64,000 nucleotides of DNA from Litoditis marina (lineage: Eukaryota; Nematoda; Chromadorea; Rhabditida; Rhabditidae): the NCBI GenBank assembly GCA_964036275.1, contig OZ038439.1, forward strand, positions 6,712,169 to 6,776,168, in the 5' to 3' direction. The position numbers and the translations under genes are program-made. The notes below the pieces were generated by a model, which saw only the letters and a list, made by a program, of their open reading frames with translations, was not told where the DNA came from and ran no database searches. Each line of letters begins with the position of its first letter. Position 1 is the first letter of the stretch. Positions 33,739 to 46,600 of this stretch are shown here, piece by piece.

Positions 33739-34228
33739 GCTATTAATAAAAAAGCAACGAACTTCAAACACAGCGAGATCAAACAGCTTAGGATCTGGTG
33801 ATAGCGAACTAACACTATGTCTAGTACTTCCGGTGTAGGTGTATTTCAAATGATTGTCCGATCTAGAACTTTCCTCGTTTTTTTTGTTTGCTCTCGGAAA
33901 AATTCAACTACTTTGTTTTAAAGTAGAAAAAATAGTATACTGTCCAAAACCTACCGTCAATAGCTATCCAGGTCGTGAACTCAACCATTTCTCTGTCTAA
34001 ATTTCCTGTATTCGCCTTTTTATTTCGAATAATAAACACGAGAAAGTGTGGGGTCCACGTAAACCTCGATGACTATACTCTGGTTGTGGACAATATACAA
34101 ATCCCTCTGTTTTTTCTCTCGAAAATATGTTCATAAGTTCAGCCCTTTTTAAAGCAAGCGCATGTGTTTTCCGAGAGATTTGTAGTTGGATCACATTTGT
34201 AGTCTGGTCGAAATTCGTGAACTATGCC

Positions 34229-34450
34229 GGCCAATTCCACAAGGAACCCGGTTTTTTGTTAACCCTATCAGATAACCTTAACCGGGTTACCTGGTTAACC
34301 TTTTTGTTAACCACTTGGTAACCCTAAATTTGCCCCAAAAGACATTGTAATAGAGGGTTAAAAGTGGTTAACAAAAGGATTAACCAGGTAACCCGGTTAA
34401 TGGTTAACTACTAGGGTTAACGAAATACCGGGTTAAATAAAGAATTGGCC
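34229..34450. mobile_element. GGTTAACC-rich palindromic MITE with 9-bp target duplication
   Basis: Ends are GGCCAATTC and GAATTGGCC, flanked by the direct repeat AACTATGCC (34220-34228 and 34451-34459). The inside is a palindrome of GGTTAACC and GGTAACCCGGTT motifs. A weaker relative lies at about 51,925-52,050. Confidence 0.85.
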
Positions 34451-35714
34451 AACTATGCCGTGTAGTCAAACTAGATCAAACTACAACGAAGATCTGATGA
34501 CTTCCTTTTTACATGTATACGGTCTAGTACATTTCCTATATGTTCTTCATGAACTTTGTCGATTGTCGTGTACCGTGATCAAACTACAGATTTGATCACT
34601 TCTTGTATCTTCACATCTGTATCCGATCTTGAGCATATTCTCTATTTTCGCTTTTCTGGTCCTATCCCGCTGGGTTTGTTGTAGTTTGATCACGTGGCTT
34701 TCGGGTCGAAATTCGTGGGGAGCATTGACTTTTTACCCCCCCACACTTTCTGAATTTGTATTGCGTTTGGGGAATTCAATTTAATCACCTGCAATACAAG
34801 AGATTGAGGGTGGGAGGTAAAAAGTAAACATTTCCGGTATTGAAGTTCAGCCCCCCACTCGTTGAAGTTTGAGCGATTTTCCCAATTCGTGAACTATGAC
34901 GTGTACCGGTAGAGCGATCAAACTACACGAAGATTCGGACTATATCTTTTGTATCCAATATCTAGTATATTCTCTATATTTCCGTTTTCCCGTTTCCGGA
35001 ATCCCCCGCCGGTCCGGAAAAGTCAACAAACAGAAACCGTTGTGTCAATACAGTTCCCCCTGTCACCAGATCCACACGTATAGAAGGCAAAAACAGACCG
35101 TGCGATACACTTTTTTTTTATAATACTTTTACAAAACAAAACGTTTATTGTATGTAACTTAATCATACGACCATCCAAAAGTCCTAGTGACACAATTACG
35201 TTTTGATCAAATAAAATAATCTGAAAGTTTATTGTTTGTGTGAGTAAAATACTTTCTCTTTATTTTTCCATTCGTAGAACATAACTTCTTTTGTTACGGC
35301 TTCCACTAGACAATAAGGTTCAGATTACCTTGATTGTGTTTGAAATGAAGTTTCATAGAAGTTGCAATGTTATCTGTAAACTTTTCCAACTTCGCTTCTA
35401 GAATGTAAACTAGACCCCATGTTGAATTGCGGAAATTCTTTGTTTAATAAAACAAATGAAGTCAAATCCGAATCAATTATTACCTAAGCTTCTGAGCAAA
35501 AGTTGAAGTTACATAAATAATAACGTGTAATATATTGTGCTCCCTATTAGTCAGTGAATAGCGCAATCTCAGATAAGGGGATAGAAACCTCTCGCTCGTG
35601 TACTTCCTTTAATTACATTTTGTCTCCATTTTAATTAGCTAAGATACTTTTTTTGATTTCCTGACGCTGCAGAGAATCTTTCCCAGAACTTCTCCGATAT
35701 GGATCAGCCGAATT

Positions 35715-35790
35715 GCCAGCCACTTTTGTAGAGTGTGTGTGTTGGTCAGAGAGACGCAGACTGTCTCAGACTGTAGGACGTCTCATTGAT
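35715..35790. repeat. Dispersed repeat related to dmd-3 intron 2
   Basis: CAGCCACTTTTGTAG, then TTGGTCAGAGAGACGCAGAC and TGTCTCAGACTG match the segment at 6,775-6,885. Confidence 0.55.
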
Positions 35791-37974
35791 CCAAATTGAT
35801 CTTGATGCTCTCTCGTTGTTGTGTCTTGCTAGACCTATAAAATGTAAACAAATCTTTGACTGGTTTCCTGTTTCCTAGAAAAAACCATGATTTTGGTCTT
35901 TCTGTGGGTTCCGGTAACAGAACGTAAACCATACCTATCGATTAACCTGGGTATCACGTCAATTAAAACAGTGATATTCTTTGACTTCGAGGCAAAGCTT
36001 CAACCTAGCATCGAAACCCATTCTTTTCTGCCGCAATAAGTCATCGTCCGTTTTCCGCTCTTCCGTCAATAGTATGTAAACTAAACCTATAAGCATCATG
36101 TTCTTTGACCTCGAGCTACCTCAAAACCAGCGCCCAAATCTCAAAACACGTTCCATTTGCGTGAGTCTCCGTCCGTTTTTCGCGTCTCTTCCGGTATTTT
36201 CCGGTCCGGCGGCAGACCACTTCTTTCTCGCGAATTCCACACGGAAACACTCGGTTGCGCAAGCAGCCACTAGTCGTTTCCCTTTCATTAAAGGACTAAA
36301 TAGCAGATTATTAGGTTATTTACACAGAATAAATAACTTTTTATTACATCAATTTTTGAATAAGTAATTGTGAATAAAATATTAGGAAGTACACGAATTC
36401 AATGAACTTGCGAACTGATGAACCACATCAGCACAGTTACATCCAGAGGAAGCTGTATCTAGCGACCAACTAACCCCCATAACCTTACACTCCAAATAAA
36501 TACCTAACAATTGGTTAATTTAGGTGCACAACTTATATCTATTCTGGGAAATCCAAAACTTTTCAATATAAAGAATAATTATACTTCCGTATTGGTGCGA
36601 GACTGGAAGAGAGCTGCTATAATATTCATTAAAAAGAGAGACCACACAATTTGGCCACTTTTTCTCATTTCAACATTTATCTTTAGAAAGTTTGCTTTTG
36701 CAGAAGTTTCATTGATTTTAGTTGTGGATTTTCGTTTCCCTTTTTTTCAGTTCGTATCAGTAATCCTGCAATAATTAGTTCAATAATGAGAGTGAAAGTG
36801 GCCGTTCGATCCTGAAAACAAACAATTGAACGAAAACCGAGCTCAACTAGCAGGTTAGATTCATAGACTTTTTCATAACTACTGAGACTCGTACAGTATT
36901 AATCACGTAAATATTATCGAAACAAAAAAAAACACCAGTCGGCTCTGATTCCCTATTACATCGAAGTTCGGATAAAATAGTTTGCTTCAGAAACCATTTA
37001 CCAAAAGCTCTATTGTGTAGGGTTTCAGTGGAAGTTTATGTTAGCTACATAATAAAAACGGTGTTTTTCTATAAAATACCAACGCTGCTTTAGAAAGGAA
37101 ATCTCATATTACTTTCTTTCTTTTCTACGCGAAGAGCTACAATCAGAAATAGAGAAAGAATGTGAATAGAGAGAGTCACTATATCATGCTCGAAACCATC
37201 TTTTTCTCCTAATAACCCATCCTACATTTCTGAGTGCACTTCTACCATCTCTCGCCCCTCCACTTGACCTCTACCTCCCCTCCAAAACTTGTTTCACCAA
37301 CTTTACATGACCTCCCCCTCTAATATTTCCAATTGCCTATCGATCTCATTCTATGGGTTCGCTCACTGAATGTCAGGCCAGAACAGCACATGTTGGTCTA
37401 TTCTACCGTGTCTGTATTTTCATGCCAGTGTGTTTCAGTTGTTATTACCAACTTTTTATACTGACCAAACTACATTGTGGCATCACCTCCCCCTCTAATA
37501 TCCCCATTTTCATTATCGATTTCCCTCTATTGTTTCGCTCAGGGGGGAGGCAGGTCAATGCCATCACTTGTTCGTTTGTTCTGCTGTGTTTTAGTTTCGT
37601 CAATTGATATCTTATGTGTAAGTATATCAAACTACAACTATGATTTGGTTACTCTTGTAAGTATCCCCATTGTACATGTAACTCTGCTGTGTATGTAGTT
37701 TGGTTACTTTGTAATTAACAACCTCGTTTGTAGATCAAACTACAACTCTGAGATGATGACTCCTTTGATATCCCTATCCCCCCATTGATTTCCCCTTCAT
37801 ATTTCGTCATTCTACTCAAATACCCCCCTGGTTGAAAAAGCTATGACGTCATCGGGACCAATTTCAACACGCTTTCCCTTAGTCATTTTGTCTACACATA
37901 AATTATAAATTCCGGCTAGAATTCTTCAGTTGATATAATTTACTTACATACGTATTTTTACACTATAAGTTCAG

Positions 37975-38334
37975 ATGGTTTTTCCGTTATTACTAGTGAT
38001 AACGTTCACTTTTGCATTTTTGCGTTTTATCCAATCACAAACGAAACTGTTCATAATATTTAGTGCTTTCTCGTTTGTAATACCGAACGTGAACAGTTTA
38101 TTTCTTAGTATTGGAAAATGTTTTCTATTCTCTATTTTATATCTATGTTTGAAAGTTGAGTTGAATTCTCCCGAATATCTGTCTAAAGTTAAGTTTTCTC
38201 AAATATATATCCTTTATAATATTTGCCAGCGGCTAAAAACCCTTTTTCTCTCATCCCGCAGAATGCTCCAATTTCATTATTGCTATTCTATGCGAAAAAG
38301 CAGCCCTCCTCGGTTCTATGTAAATAAGATATAA
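37975..38334 (+). CDS. Hydrophobic 119-aa frame, doubtful
   Basis: ATG directly follows an acceptor-like AAGTTCAG. The frame starts MVFPLLLVITFTFAFLRFIQ, with two further hydrophobic stretches and no recognisable domain. AT-rich DNA gives Phe/Leu/Ile-rich frames by chance, so this may be only a chance frame or a relic of a membrane protein. Confidence 0.15.
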   Translation: MVFPLLLVITFTFAFLRFIQSQTKLFIIFSAFSFVIPNVNSLFLSIGKCFLFSILYLCLKVELNSPEYLSKVKFSQIYILYNICQRLKTLFLSSRRMLQFHYCYSMRKSSPPRFYVNKI

Positions 38335-38369
38335 TATTCGTCTCAGTGGCAACTAAACAAAATTAGTAT

Positions 38370-38470
38370 TTCTCTCTCTCTTTCTCTCCCCTCTCTCTCT
38401 CTCTACTCTTTCTCTAATCTTTTTCCCTTCTCTCTCTCCCCCTCTCTCTCTCGCTCCCCTCTTTCTTAAT
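38370..38470. repeat. CT simple repeat
   Basis: (CT)n with CCCC and TTT interruptions. Confidence 0.9.
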
Positions 38471-39188
38471 GTCTATCCAGTAACTTGATTACGTACATCT
38501 CTCTTCCTACTTTCCAAATTGTTTCCTCTATCCCAACTAGTTTCATCTCCCCTCAAACCAGGAAAACAAAAAAACCCTCCATCCACCGTGCGCCGCACTT
38601 TCACTATACACTTTCTACCAACTTTCCAGTTTGGCAAACTATAAATAGTTGGAAGTTTTAACTGTATTTTATGTGCATCACTTTTTTCTATCATATAAAA
38701 CGTAAAATATATATCATAAAACGAAAACGTGCAGTGATTCATTGTTAATTCCTAATTCGTGAAACTTCCTGATTTTTGGCGGGAAGTTTGAAGCTCTCAT
38801 CAAAATTTATTATAGAAAATGTATAGTGAAATTGCGGCGCAGCTTTTTCCACAATTAATTACTTTTTTCCCACATGGTTCCTCACTTTCGCTTGTATTCA
38901 CAGTAGCTTTTCGAGATTAAAATTTTTCCACAAGTGAAATGAAGATAGTTTGAGTTCACATAGCATTGGTTAGAACTATACACTGAAGTGCCTTTCCTAA
39001 CTTGTTATCTCTTCGTTCTCTGAAGTTTTTATCACTCGTACTTTGTCTTCCATTATCACGCTTTATCGGGTCATTTCGTAGATAGAATCTGCTCCTTCAT
39101 TAGAGGAATCGCTGTTTAATCAGTTATTATATACATTTATTCCTTCATAACGTTTTTTTCAGGTTTTGTGCTACGAGAACGGTTCAAT

Positions 39189-39499
39189 GTACGTGAAGTC
39201 AATTGAACAGTCACGTAAGAACAGTCACGTTAGCATTCTACTCTAAAAAACCGCAGCAACTTAAAATACCGGACTCGCCAATTGTGCAACTCAAAATACC
39301 GGGGTCAGCCAGATGTCGCCTGTACTGTTTGAAATTCATAAGGAGATACAGGCTAATTCGACACCAGTATTTAAGCCTGCATCTTTTCCGGTATTTTAAG
39401 CTGCCAGAGTTTTCACAGTATTGAGAAATCGTGCACTTTGTCATTGCATGTTTCGGAGTTCTGTAGTGTTTTACGTGACTGTGGAATAGACTAACAGTA
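39189..39499. mobile_element. Family 1 MITE split by another element
   Basis: The left part ends GTCACGTTAGCATTCTA (39,240). The right part resumes at about 39,421 with GAGAAATCGTGCACTTTGTC and ends CTAACAGTA. The left end is also locally rearranged (two AACAGTCACGT copies). Confidence 0.75.
39241..39422. mobile_element. AAAATACCGG element nested in a MITE (family 3)
   Basis: Inverted ends are AACTTAAAATACCGG and CCGGTATTTTAAGCTGC, about 180 bp. A second, standalone copy lies at 55,893-56,070. Both share GGGGTCAGCCAGATGTCGC and CGACACCAGTATTTAAGCC. Confidence 0.8.
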
Positions 39500-40620
39500 T
39501 AGGTTGATTCAAGGTTATAACGTTTTTCCACACCCATGAATTTCGTGTTATATATTGATCATCATCTCTTGATGATTCATTCATTTCGATTGAAAATCAG
39601 TCGTTTAGAAAGGTCGCCGTTTATGATTCCATGAAAGGTAGAAGCGAGAGAGATACCTTGTTTCATTTTATCATGTTCGTTATATAGTTTCAGGGTTAGC
39701 TCGTAAAAATTGTAAAGTGACGTAGATTTTTCCATTTTGAAAGACTGTTTAAGAAATACGTTCACGTTGTACTTTTATCAGTTTTAGTGCAAAACAGGGA
39801 AGCTGAAATAAAAAGAATTATTTTATTTTATTTGCTTTGCCTCTGAGTCATTGGGTCACTGCCTAGTTTACATCAATGTTTCTGTCATCATATATCTATC
39901 GCAGCTCGTTTTTCTCCACAAATTTTTGTCAAAACAATATGTCCCTCTTCTCAGTTTCGCTCATACACTGCTAGACTGCAAAAACTGATTTTCCGATAAA
40001 GTGATTTTAATCTTTACTTTAATCTTTAATATATTTAATGTACCCCCGGGGGTCTTATATGACATGTTCAATCGTCTGATCTTTTAACTCTCTAATACTT
40101 TCCAATACTTGCCCCACTCAAATATCCTTCAATTTCACTTATTCATCACATCACATTTTGGAACACAAAAATATACACAAAATTACCCAAAAAAATGGCT
40201 TCACCCCCTACGATTTCCCAAAAACAGCCTAAAATTTTAGAAGAGTCGGCAAAAGTGTTTTCTACTTACATTGTAGGGCTCAATTCAATGCTAATTTCTA
40301 TGTTTTGTTTTTCACGAATCGAGAGGTCAAAAATCATTCATAATTCATTGTTTTCGCTTTTCTGCCGTAAGTTTCTCGGTTGAATCATGGTCAACAGCCA
40401 GTTCCAAACTAGCCCAGCTGAAATTTTTCAAATGATTAACTTTCCATTTCTGGCCTCATTTTAGCGATCTTTCGACTTAATTCACTCACGTGGTTTTCAA
40501 TAAAATATTTACACGGCAAAAAACTGAAATTGGCACAAGTTCCTCCCAAAGTAAACCTATACGGTATGTTGCTCTATTTCCTTGTGTTTGTAGTTTTATT
40601 CCGCTGCTTTCAGTTCAGCA

Positions 40621-40856
40621 TATAGTCTTTTCCATTCCTACTGAGACTCCTACAGTAGGATTTCGAAACTTCCAAACCGTTATGCTCACTTACTTTTGAT
40701 CGGAGAAGTTGAGGATTTACGTACCTCATTCTCCTTCTCCGGTAGAGTAAATATACGAAAGAACTTTCCATGAACTACATTTTCAGCTTCACAACAGCGT
40801 TCGGAAAATGTGTAAGGTTACTGTAGGAGTCTCAGTAGGAATGGTGTAAACTATAC
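40621..40856. mobile_element. Family 2 MITE
   Basis: TATAGTCTTTTCCATTCCTACTG to TAGGAATGGTGTAAACTATA with inverted CTCCTACAGTA/TACTGTAGGAG. This is the clearest full-length copy (236 bp). Confidence 0.88.
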
Positions 40857-43620
40857 TATTATGGAGCATGTAGAGATCAAACTAAAAAGAGTGACAAACT
40901 TGTCATACTAACTTTCTTTCGAAAATCTTCGATTTCCCTACATTCACAAGTCGGTTTTCAACGTACTGTTGTCCAAAGACTAACTATCATTGTTCGGATT
41001 CTTCAATTCATTGTTTGTTTGATATAAACTGTGACACATCAAAAAAGTTCATACACCGTACTTCCCAATTTCATAACAAAATCATCATGCACAGAACGAA
41101 ACGCCCATTTTTGTCTCACATTCTCTCGTACTTCTGTGAGATTCGCATATTCAACGTAATATTTGAATTTATGCTATCACACGTTCATTTCATTTCCCGT
41201 TAACGTTCTCAACGTGACTGATAATTTGACCTTAGGGTCAGGTCGAAAGAAGTGACGTAGTTTTTTGAGAGTCAGTAGATCACGTTATGGAATGATGATA
41301 CGCCTACTGTTATTTGATTTATTATCTATTATATCTCCATGAGACTGACATTGTTTATATCAAACGAACATGAGTGGTACAGAAAAAGATTCATGTGATT
41401 TTTAGAGCTTGGAAAAAGTTATATCAACTAACTTTTTTGATTCGAATTGAACACGAGTTTATCATTCAACAGGGCAATAATTCTTGATGTGATTATTTTG
41501 AGGTTAGATTTGGTCGCACGTGAACTTTTCACGTGTTGTTTCACGTGTCTCATTCTCAAATTATAATGATTGATGATCTTAGATGCTTAGATCCCTAGAG
41601 ACCATATTGAAATATGGCCGCGATGCGCACAATGTTTATGGAAACAAATAGTGCGAATCGGAAATCGGGCCGTGTTCCACACTTTTCAACATATTACACT
41701 TTTTCACTACACTTTTTAAAATAATTCCAAAAAAGTACAACTTTCTAAATTTCTTATTCCCAGTACAGTAAAGAGTAAAGCACACAAATGTTGAACAGTT
41801 GCAGGGAATAAAAACTCATAACAAACTACAAAAACGTATGTTGTGTCCTACTTTTTTTGTGTTTTGTTATATTATTGTGAGTGTTACCCGTATCTCATAG
41901 TTTTACAATTCAAGAACTTATTTTATCTATGAAATAATATAAATTGATTTCATAGTCATATTAGCATCTCATATTTCTCGCTAATTTAGCGAAGAACCAG
42001 TTTGTATTTTCACGTGCGCATTCCTTGATGTAATCTATTTTAATCAATAATGAAGTCTCATTGCTATATTATATAGTTCTACTCACTCATACCTGCATTT
42101 CTACAGTATGAGTTGATAACTTTCAGTGTATTTTTCGCGTTGGTCAAGTTTTGGAGGATTTTCTTTTTTGTATTTGGTTTATATGGTACTGAAAATCCTG
42201 AAAAACCAATGATTTCTATGAAAAAAAAATGATCGGAAAATTTGACTGGATACTGTAGCAGTCCATCTAGCATTGACAAAGAGTATACAGCGGAAGTGAG
42301 GGAAAGTGTAAAATCAAATCGTAGTTACTTTCTATTGATAACCTTTTCTGTTCGTTTTCCGATTAATCCCCCCCCCCCCCTTGTCTCTCTCTAAAAGTGT
42401 CTGCAGCTTCAGTTTCTAGTTACTTTACGCTGTGAATATTTAATAACTGAAATAATCACTTACTATTCTCTGAGCAAAAATGTACAACATAGGTTTTAAA
42501 CTCAATTGAAGAAATGAATCACCTCGTTGATGATTCTGTTAACTGCAAATTTTATTAGTAAATCAAATTAAGATTATAGTTAATTGGTCAAAAAGGAAAC
42601 CTAACAGAAGGCTTAACCTCACAAAAGTGTGAATCTAACCAACATTGCAAACTTTTCACGGAACTAGAATACCTGCAAAACGATTAGGTTCAAATAAGTG
42701 GTTAGGTTTACATCTATCTTGGTTAGTTTCTAGCGTTTTTCCCGAGCGACGTTCCTGCTGTGTGTGATTTAGTGGGTGTGCGGTGTATCGATCGTTGGGT
42801 TTTCGCGTCCGCGTGAAGCGTCGTTTATTATACACACACCACCCATCTCCTCCAGCCTATTTTACACTATTTAACGCTGTTATTTAATGTTTTGACGTAT
42901 ATGTTCTAACCATAATATTGCGAATAAGTAGAATGTTTGATGTTTAAAACTTCTTTTAATAGTCAAATTATTGATAGACTTGTAAGGAATATATATCAGT
43001 TTTCACTCTCGAATTATTGTCACTGACAAGTTTCTGTACTTTTTACCAGTTAGTTAGTCAGTCATGCATGGGATCGGAAGGAGTTTGGTGTTAACGTAAT
43101 TGGTTGAATCATTGAGCCGCTTACATTACAGATTACATTAACTTTATTACTACTATACTCTGATCGTTAATCAAGACAAGACTGTCAAGAGCGAATGCAA
43201 ACTGGTATTTTTTGCTCAAAAGTGCGTGTCTATTAATTCCTCTTTTAATAACGAACATACTTTTTTGGGCCCCGATTGTGATAGACATAGACAGACATTT
43301 GTTGTTCAGATTTTGCCGCTATCTTTCCATATCAGTATTGTCCTGCCTCTATTGCACTCAATGCTAAGGGATTGGCAGTTAGTACTAGTCCAGTGGTTAT
43401 TGATTTTATCAATTCATCCCTTCGACCTATTTCGTCCCTTTAATCTTTTACTACTGTCTGCATGCCTCCTATATGGTTAATACAAAGTCGATACAAAATA
43501 CGAATCATTCTATCCTACCTACGGATTTCAATAATTGTTCATGATTCGATTGATAAGGACCATCACATTATTCATAATTATGGTACATTTGTTTATGCCT
43601 TTTCTAGTGTCAATTGTATT
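40857..43620. other. Intergenic upstream of the DeSI-like gene; no gene seen
   Basis: AT-rich with a run of 12 C near 42,369. A GC-richer patch at about 42,735-42,860 has an inverted GTGGGTGTGCGGTGTAT / ATACACACACCACCCAT pair and could be a distal promoter or another hairpin element. Confidence 0.5.
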
Positions 43621-43682
43621 TCATTAAATTTTAGATACGCTAAAACAACGGTTCAATCAACTCTTCCCACCCTTTTTTCGAC

Positions 43683-46600
43683 ATGTCGCGAGCTCCAGTC
43701 AGGCTCAATGTCTATGATATGGTCAGTTGATGCCTACATTTTTATTTAGTTGATTTATTCTGTTATTGGCGTATCGTATAGTATTTATCAACATGAAAAT
43801 ACTGACTGTAATCTGTATATGGTTGAAAAAGAAACCTATGACCAAAATTTTGACCGGCCTGACAACCGGAACGACCCCCCCCCCCTCAAAAATCAAAAGT
43901 CAATGGTAAATAGTCAAAAACAAGCTTTCTGAACCCAAAATATTCCAATTCGAAGATTGAACTTATCAAAATCGTCCCGAATTTCTATTATTTTCTCGAA
44001 TGTTGAGCCGAAAACGACCCCCCCCCCCCCCTGAAAAAGTTGTCCGCGTACCAACTTTGGTCATCCCTGTAGTCACCTGGCCATTCAGATGGAATAATTT
44101 TTATGGAAGAGAACTGTATACTGTAATAATTTTGTTCTATCCATTCTTAATCAAAAACTAGCACTATCTGAAAGAATCCATACGTTAGCTATGATGTTCT
44201 ATCGCTATTTTAATTTCGATACTTTGGCTGCGTATCACTCGGGATTAGTTGATACGTCATAAGTCGGGCTTAGCTCTATCTTTATCCCTGGCGGAAATCC
44301 CTCAAGCCGCTTATTAATATCATGCTTATCCAGTGACCAAGATTCCCTGGATATATCTATTGTCCAATACTAAGAGGGAGAAAGTAGGGAAATGAGGGAA
44401 AGATAATGGCGGGAAAGTTCTGTATTTTTTTCTGTAATTTTATACTGTTATCTCACAAGGGTTACTAGTTGCCGTTTGGTTTTATGTGATGGAAAATGAT
44501 TTAATGGGAAGCCTCATCTTTCAAGGTGCAGTGATACTAGTAACGAACGAAATTGTTATATTCTTTCAAGTCTCGAATCTTCGAACTGTTTTTTTCCATA
44601 CTAAGACAAAGTTAGGTTGCAATATGGTTGCAATGAGTGATTTTGTGATTAGTCCTGTCCATATTTTATTCAGCGGAAACGTGAAAAGTTTTTCTCAGCT
44701 TCGTGGTTTAGGTGTTCAAGAATCTAGACTTTTCCCATCAACGGCATCAACTCCCCAGCTCATTCGTTCTGACCCCATTTTGTGACGTAATCAGGATCTG
44801 CGGTTTCCGTCCGTTTTTCCGTTGTTTCCGGAAGCCGTTTTGCAGTCGCCGGCGCGGTTTCAACACAAACAATTGGGGGGGGGGGGTGTTTGTACGTAGC
44901 CGGAGGGCACAAACAAATGTACCCGACAACCGGTTGCGGACCCCGCGGAAAGATGACCGCGTGAGCAGCGGAACGCGGAAGAGCGAATTGAGTACGTACG
45001 CGGGGAAGTTCCAAATGATTTCATACTAATGTAGCCCGAATAGCGATGAAAATTCATAAAATGGACTACTTTTTTGCCGAAAACGATAAAACTCTACTTC
45101 TTTCAATTCCAAATCGTGTTTCACATTTCACATATCAAGATCTGAAAACGGATTGCTTTCTGTAGTGGAAGAGAGATACGAACCCAGGCGAATGTTAAAT
45201 GAAATATGAAACAAGTTTTCATGCGTTTTCAAATGAGAGCCTTTGTTCAAATTTTCCGGCAACACCTCCTTTCATAACCAAAACTGGTTTAAAAAATTGT
45301 ACCAAATTGACCAAATTACAAGATTACAACTGAAACTTTAATACCTAACCGATTGCGTATGATTTAGGAATCCTAATTGTTAAGGTGACTTCGTGTTCAA
45401 GGTTATACGGAGGCTTGCTCACTCTAGCAGTGTACCAATGATAACGTTACGAAAGAGGAAAGATACACTTTTCTGGTCTTCCGAAAGTGTGAATTGGTGT
45501 GAATTTCGTAATCGGAGCGCCGTAGTTTGTTTATTTAAGCGGGAAATAACAGTGGGAGGATGGATTCTCGCTAGTTGCGCTATTATAGCCCACTTTCGAA
45601 TGTTTTGATTGAATATGAACTGGTTTCAATCTATCTTTCCCTCAACAATTGTGTCTTCCTAGTGTTTATTTGTACAGCAGGGGAAAGCCCCAAAACACAG
45701 GAAAATTGTGGGTTCGAACAACATCAAAACAAGTGTACGGAATATTGTTTTGAATAGTGGGAGAGGGATAGAATATATAAACTAGTTATTCAGAGGTGGA
45801 AATAAGGAGGGTTACTTCACAAGTCTACATTATTTATACATGTTATATTTATTTTGTTAAGTTTACATTATTTATACATGTTGTGAATGACTTTGAAAAT
45901 TTTGACCGAAAAGGTAAATTTACAATTCGCTGATTGTACAATAGAAATGGGAGATAACCGAAATATACTGGATACGGTCACCAATTGAATATTGATTGAT
46001 TTATTGATTATTTGTTTGTTTTCAGTACTGGTTGAACGAGTATGCCTCCAATATCGGCTTCGGCATTTTCCATTCCGGGATAGAGGTATATGGAGTGGGT
46101 GAGTAGTTTATTAATTTGCTCTTATTAACTTTTAGAGATCGTAGTTGTAGGTAAACAAACAACTTTTTGCTTTTTCGGTTCATCTTTCATTAAAAATGTA
46201 AATTGTGAATTGCTATATTTCAGTTCTTCGCACATTTTTGAGAGTCAGTTTTGATTGTTTAAAATTTTGAATAATGTGAGGTGTGAAGGTATGCGTAAAA
46301 CTTTGAGTCCTGTTCGAAATTCTGTCAAACAAGATGCAGTGAGAAATGTCGATATGCATTGCATTCCTATGGATACTGAAATTTCTCTCGAAACATTATA
46401 TTTTCATTTCACAATCTCTATTTCTTGCAGAATATGCCTTCGGTGGCCATCCGTACCAGTTCTCGGGTGTATTTGAGAGTTCGCCCCAGGACGCGGAAGA
46501 ATTGGGCGACAATTTCAAGTTCAAGTTGGTTCTCGTCGTTGAAGTTCTCAATTCATACCTGAGTATTACTTCTCTCCAATCCCTCATTAATGATTTTTCA

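Larger units (their letters stand above)
34460..40610. other. Intergenic; repeats, no confident gene
   Basis: Contains several TGTAGTTTGATC/GATCAAACTACA hairpin fragments (34,470-34,930 and 37,620-37,760), a CT simple repeat at 38,370-38,465 and nested MITEs at 39.2-39.5 kb. One hydrophobic 119-codon frame is listed separately. Confidence 0.5.

Noticed and set aside
44712..45057. Overlapping ORFs on both strands in the GC-rich patch
   Set aside because: They lie inside intron 1 of the DeSI-like gene, show no domain, and arise from few stop codons in GC-rich DNA.
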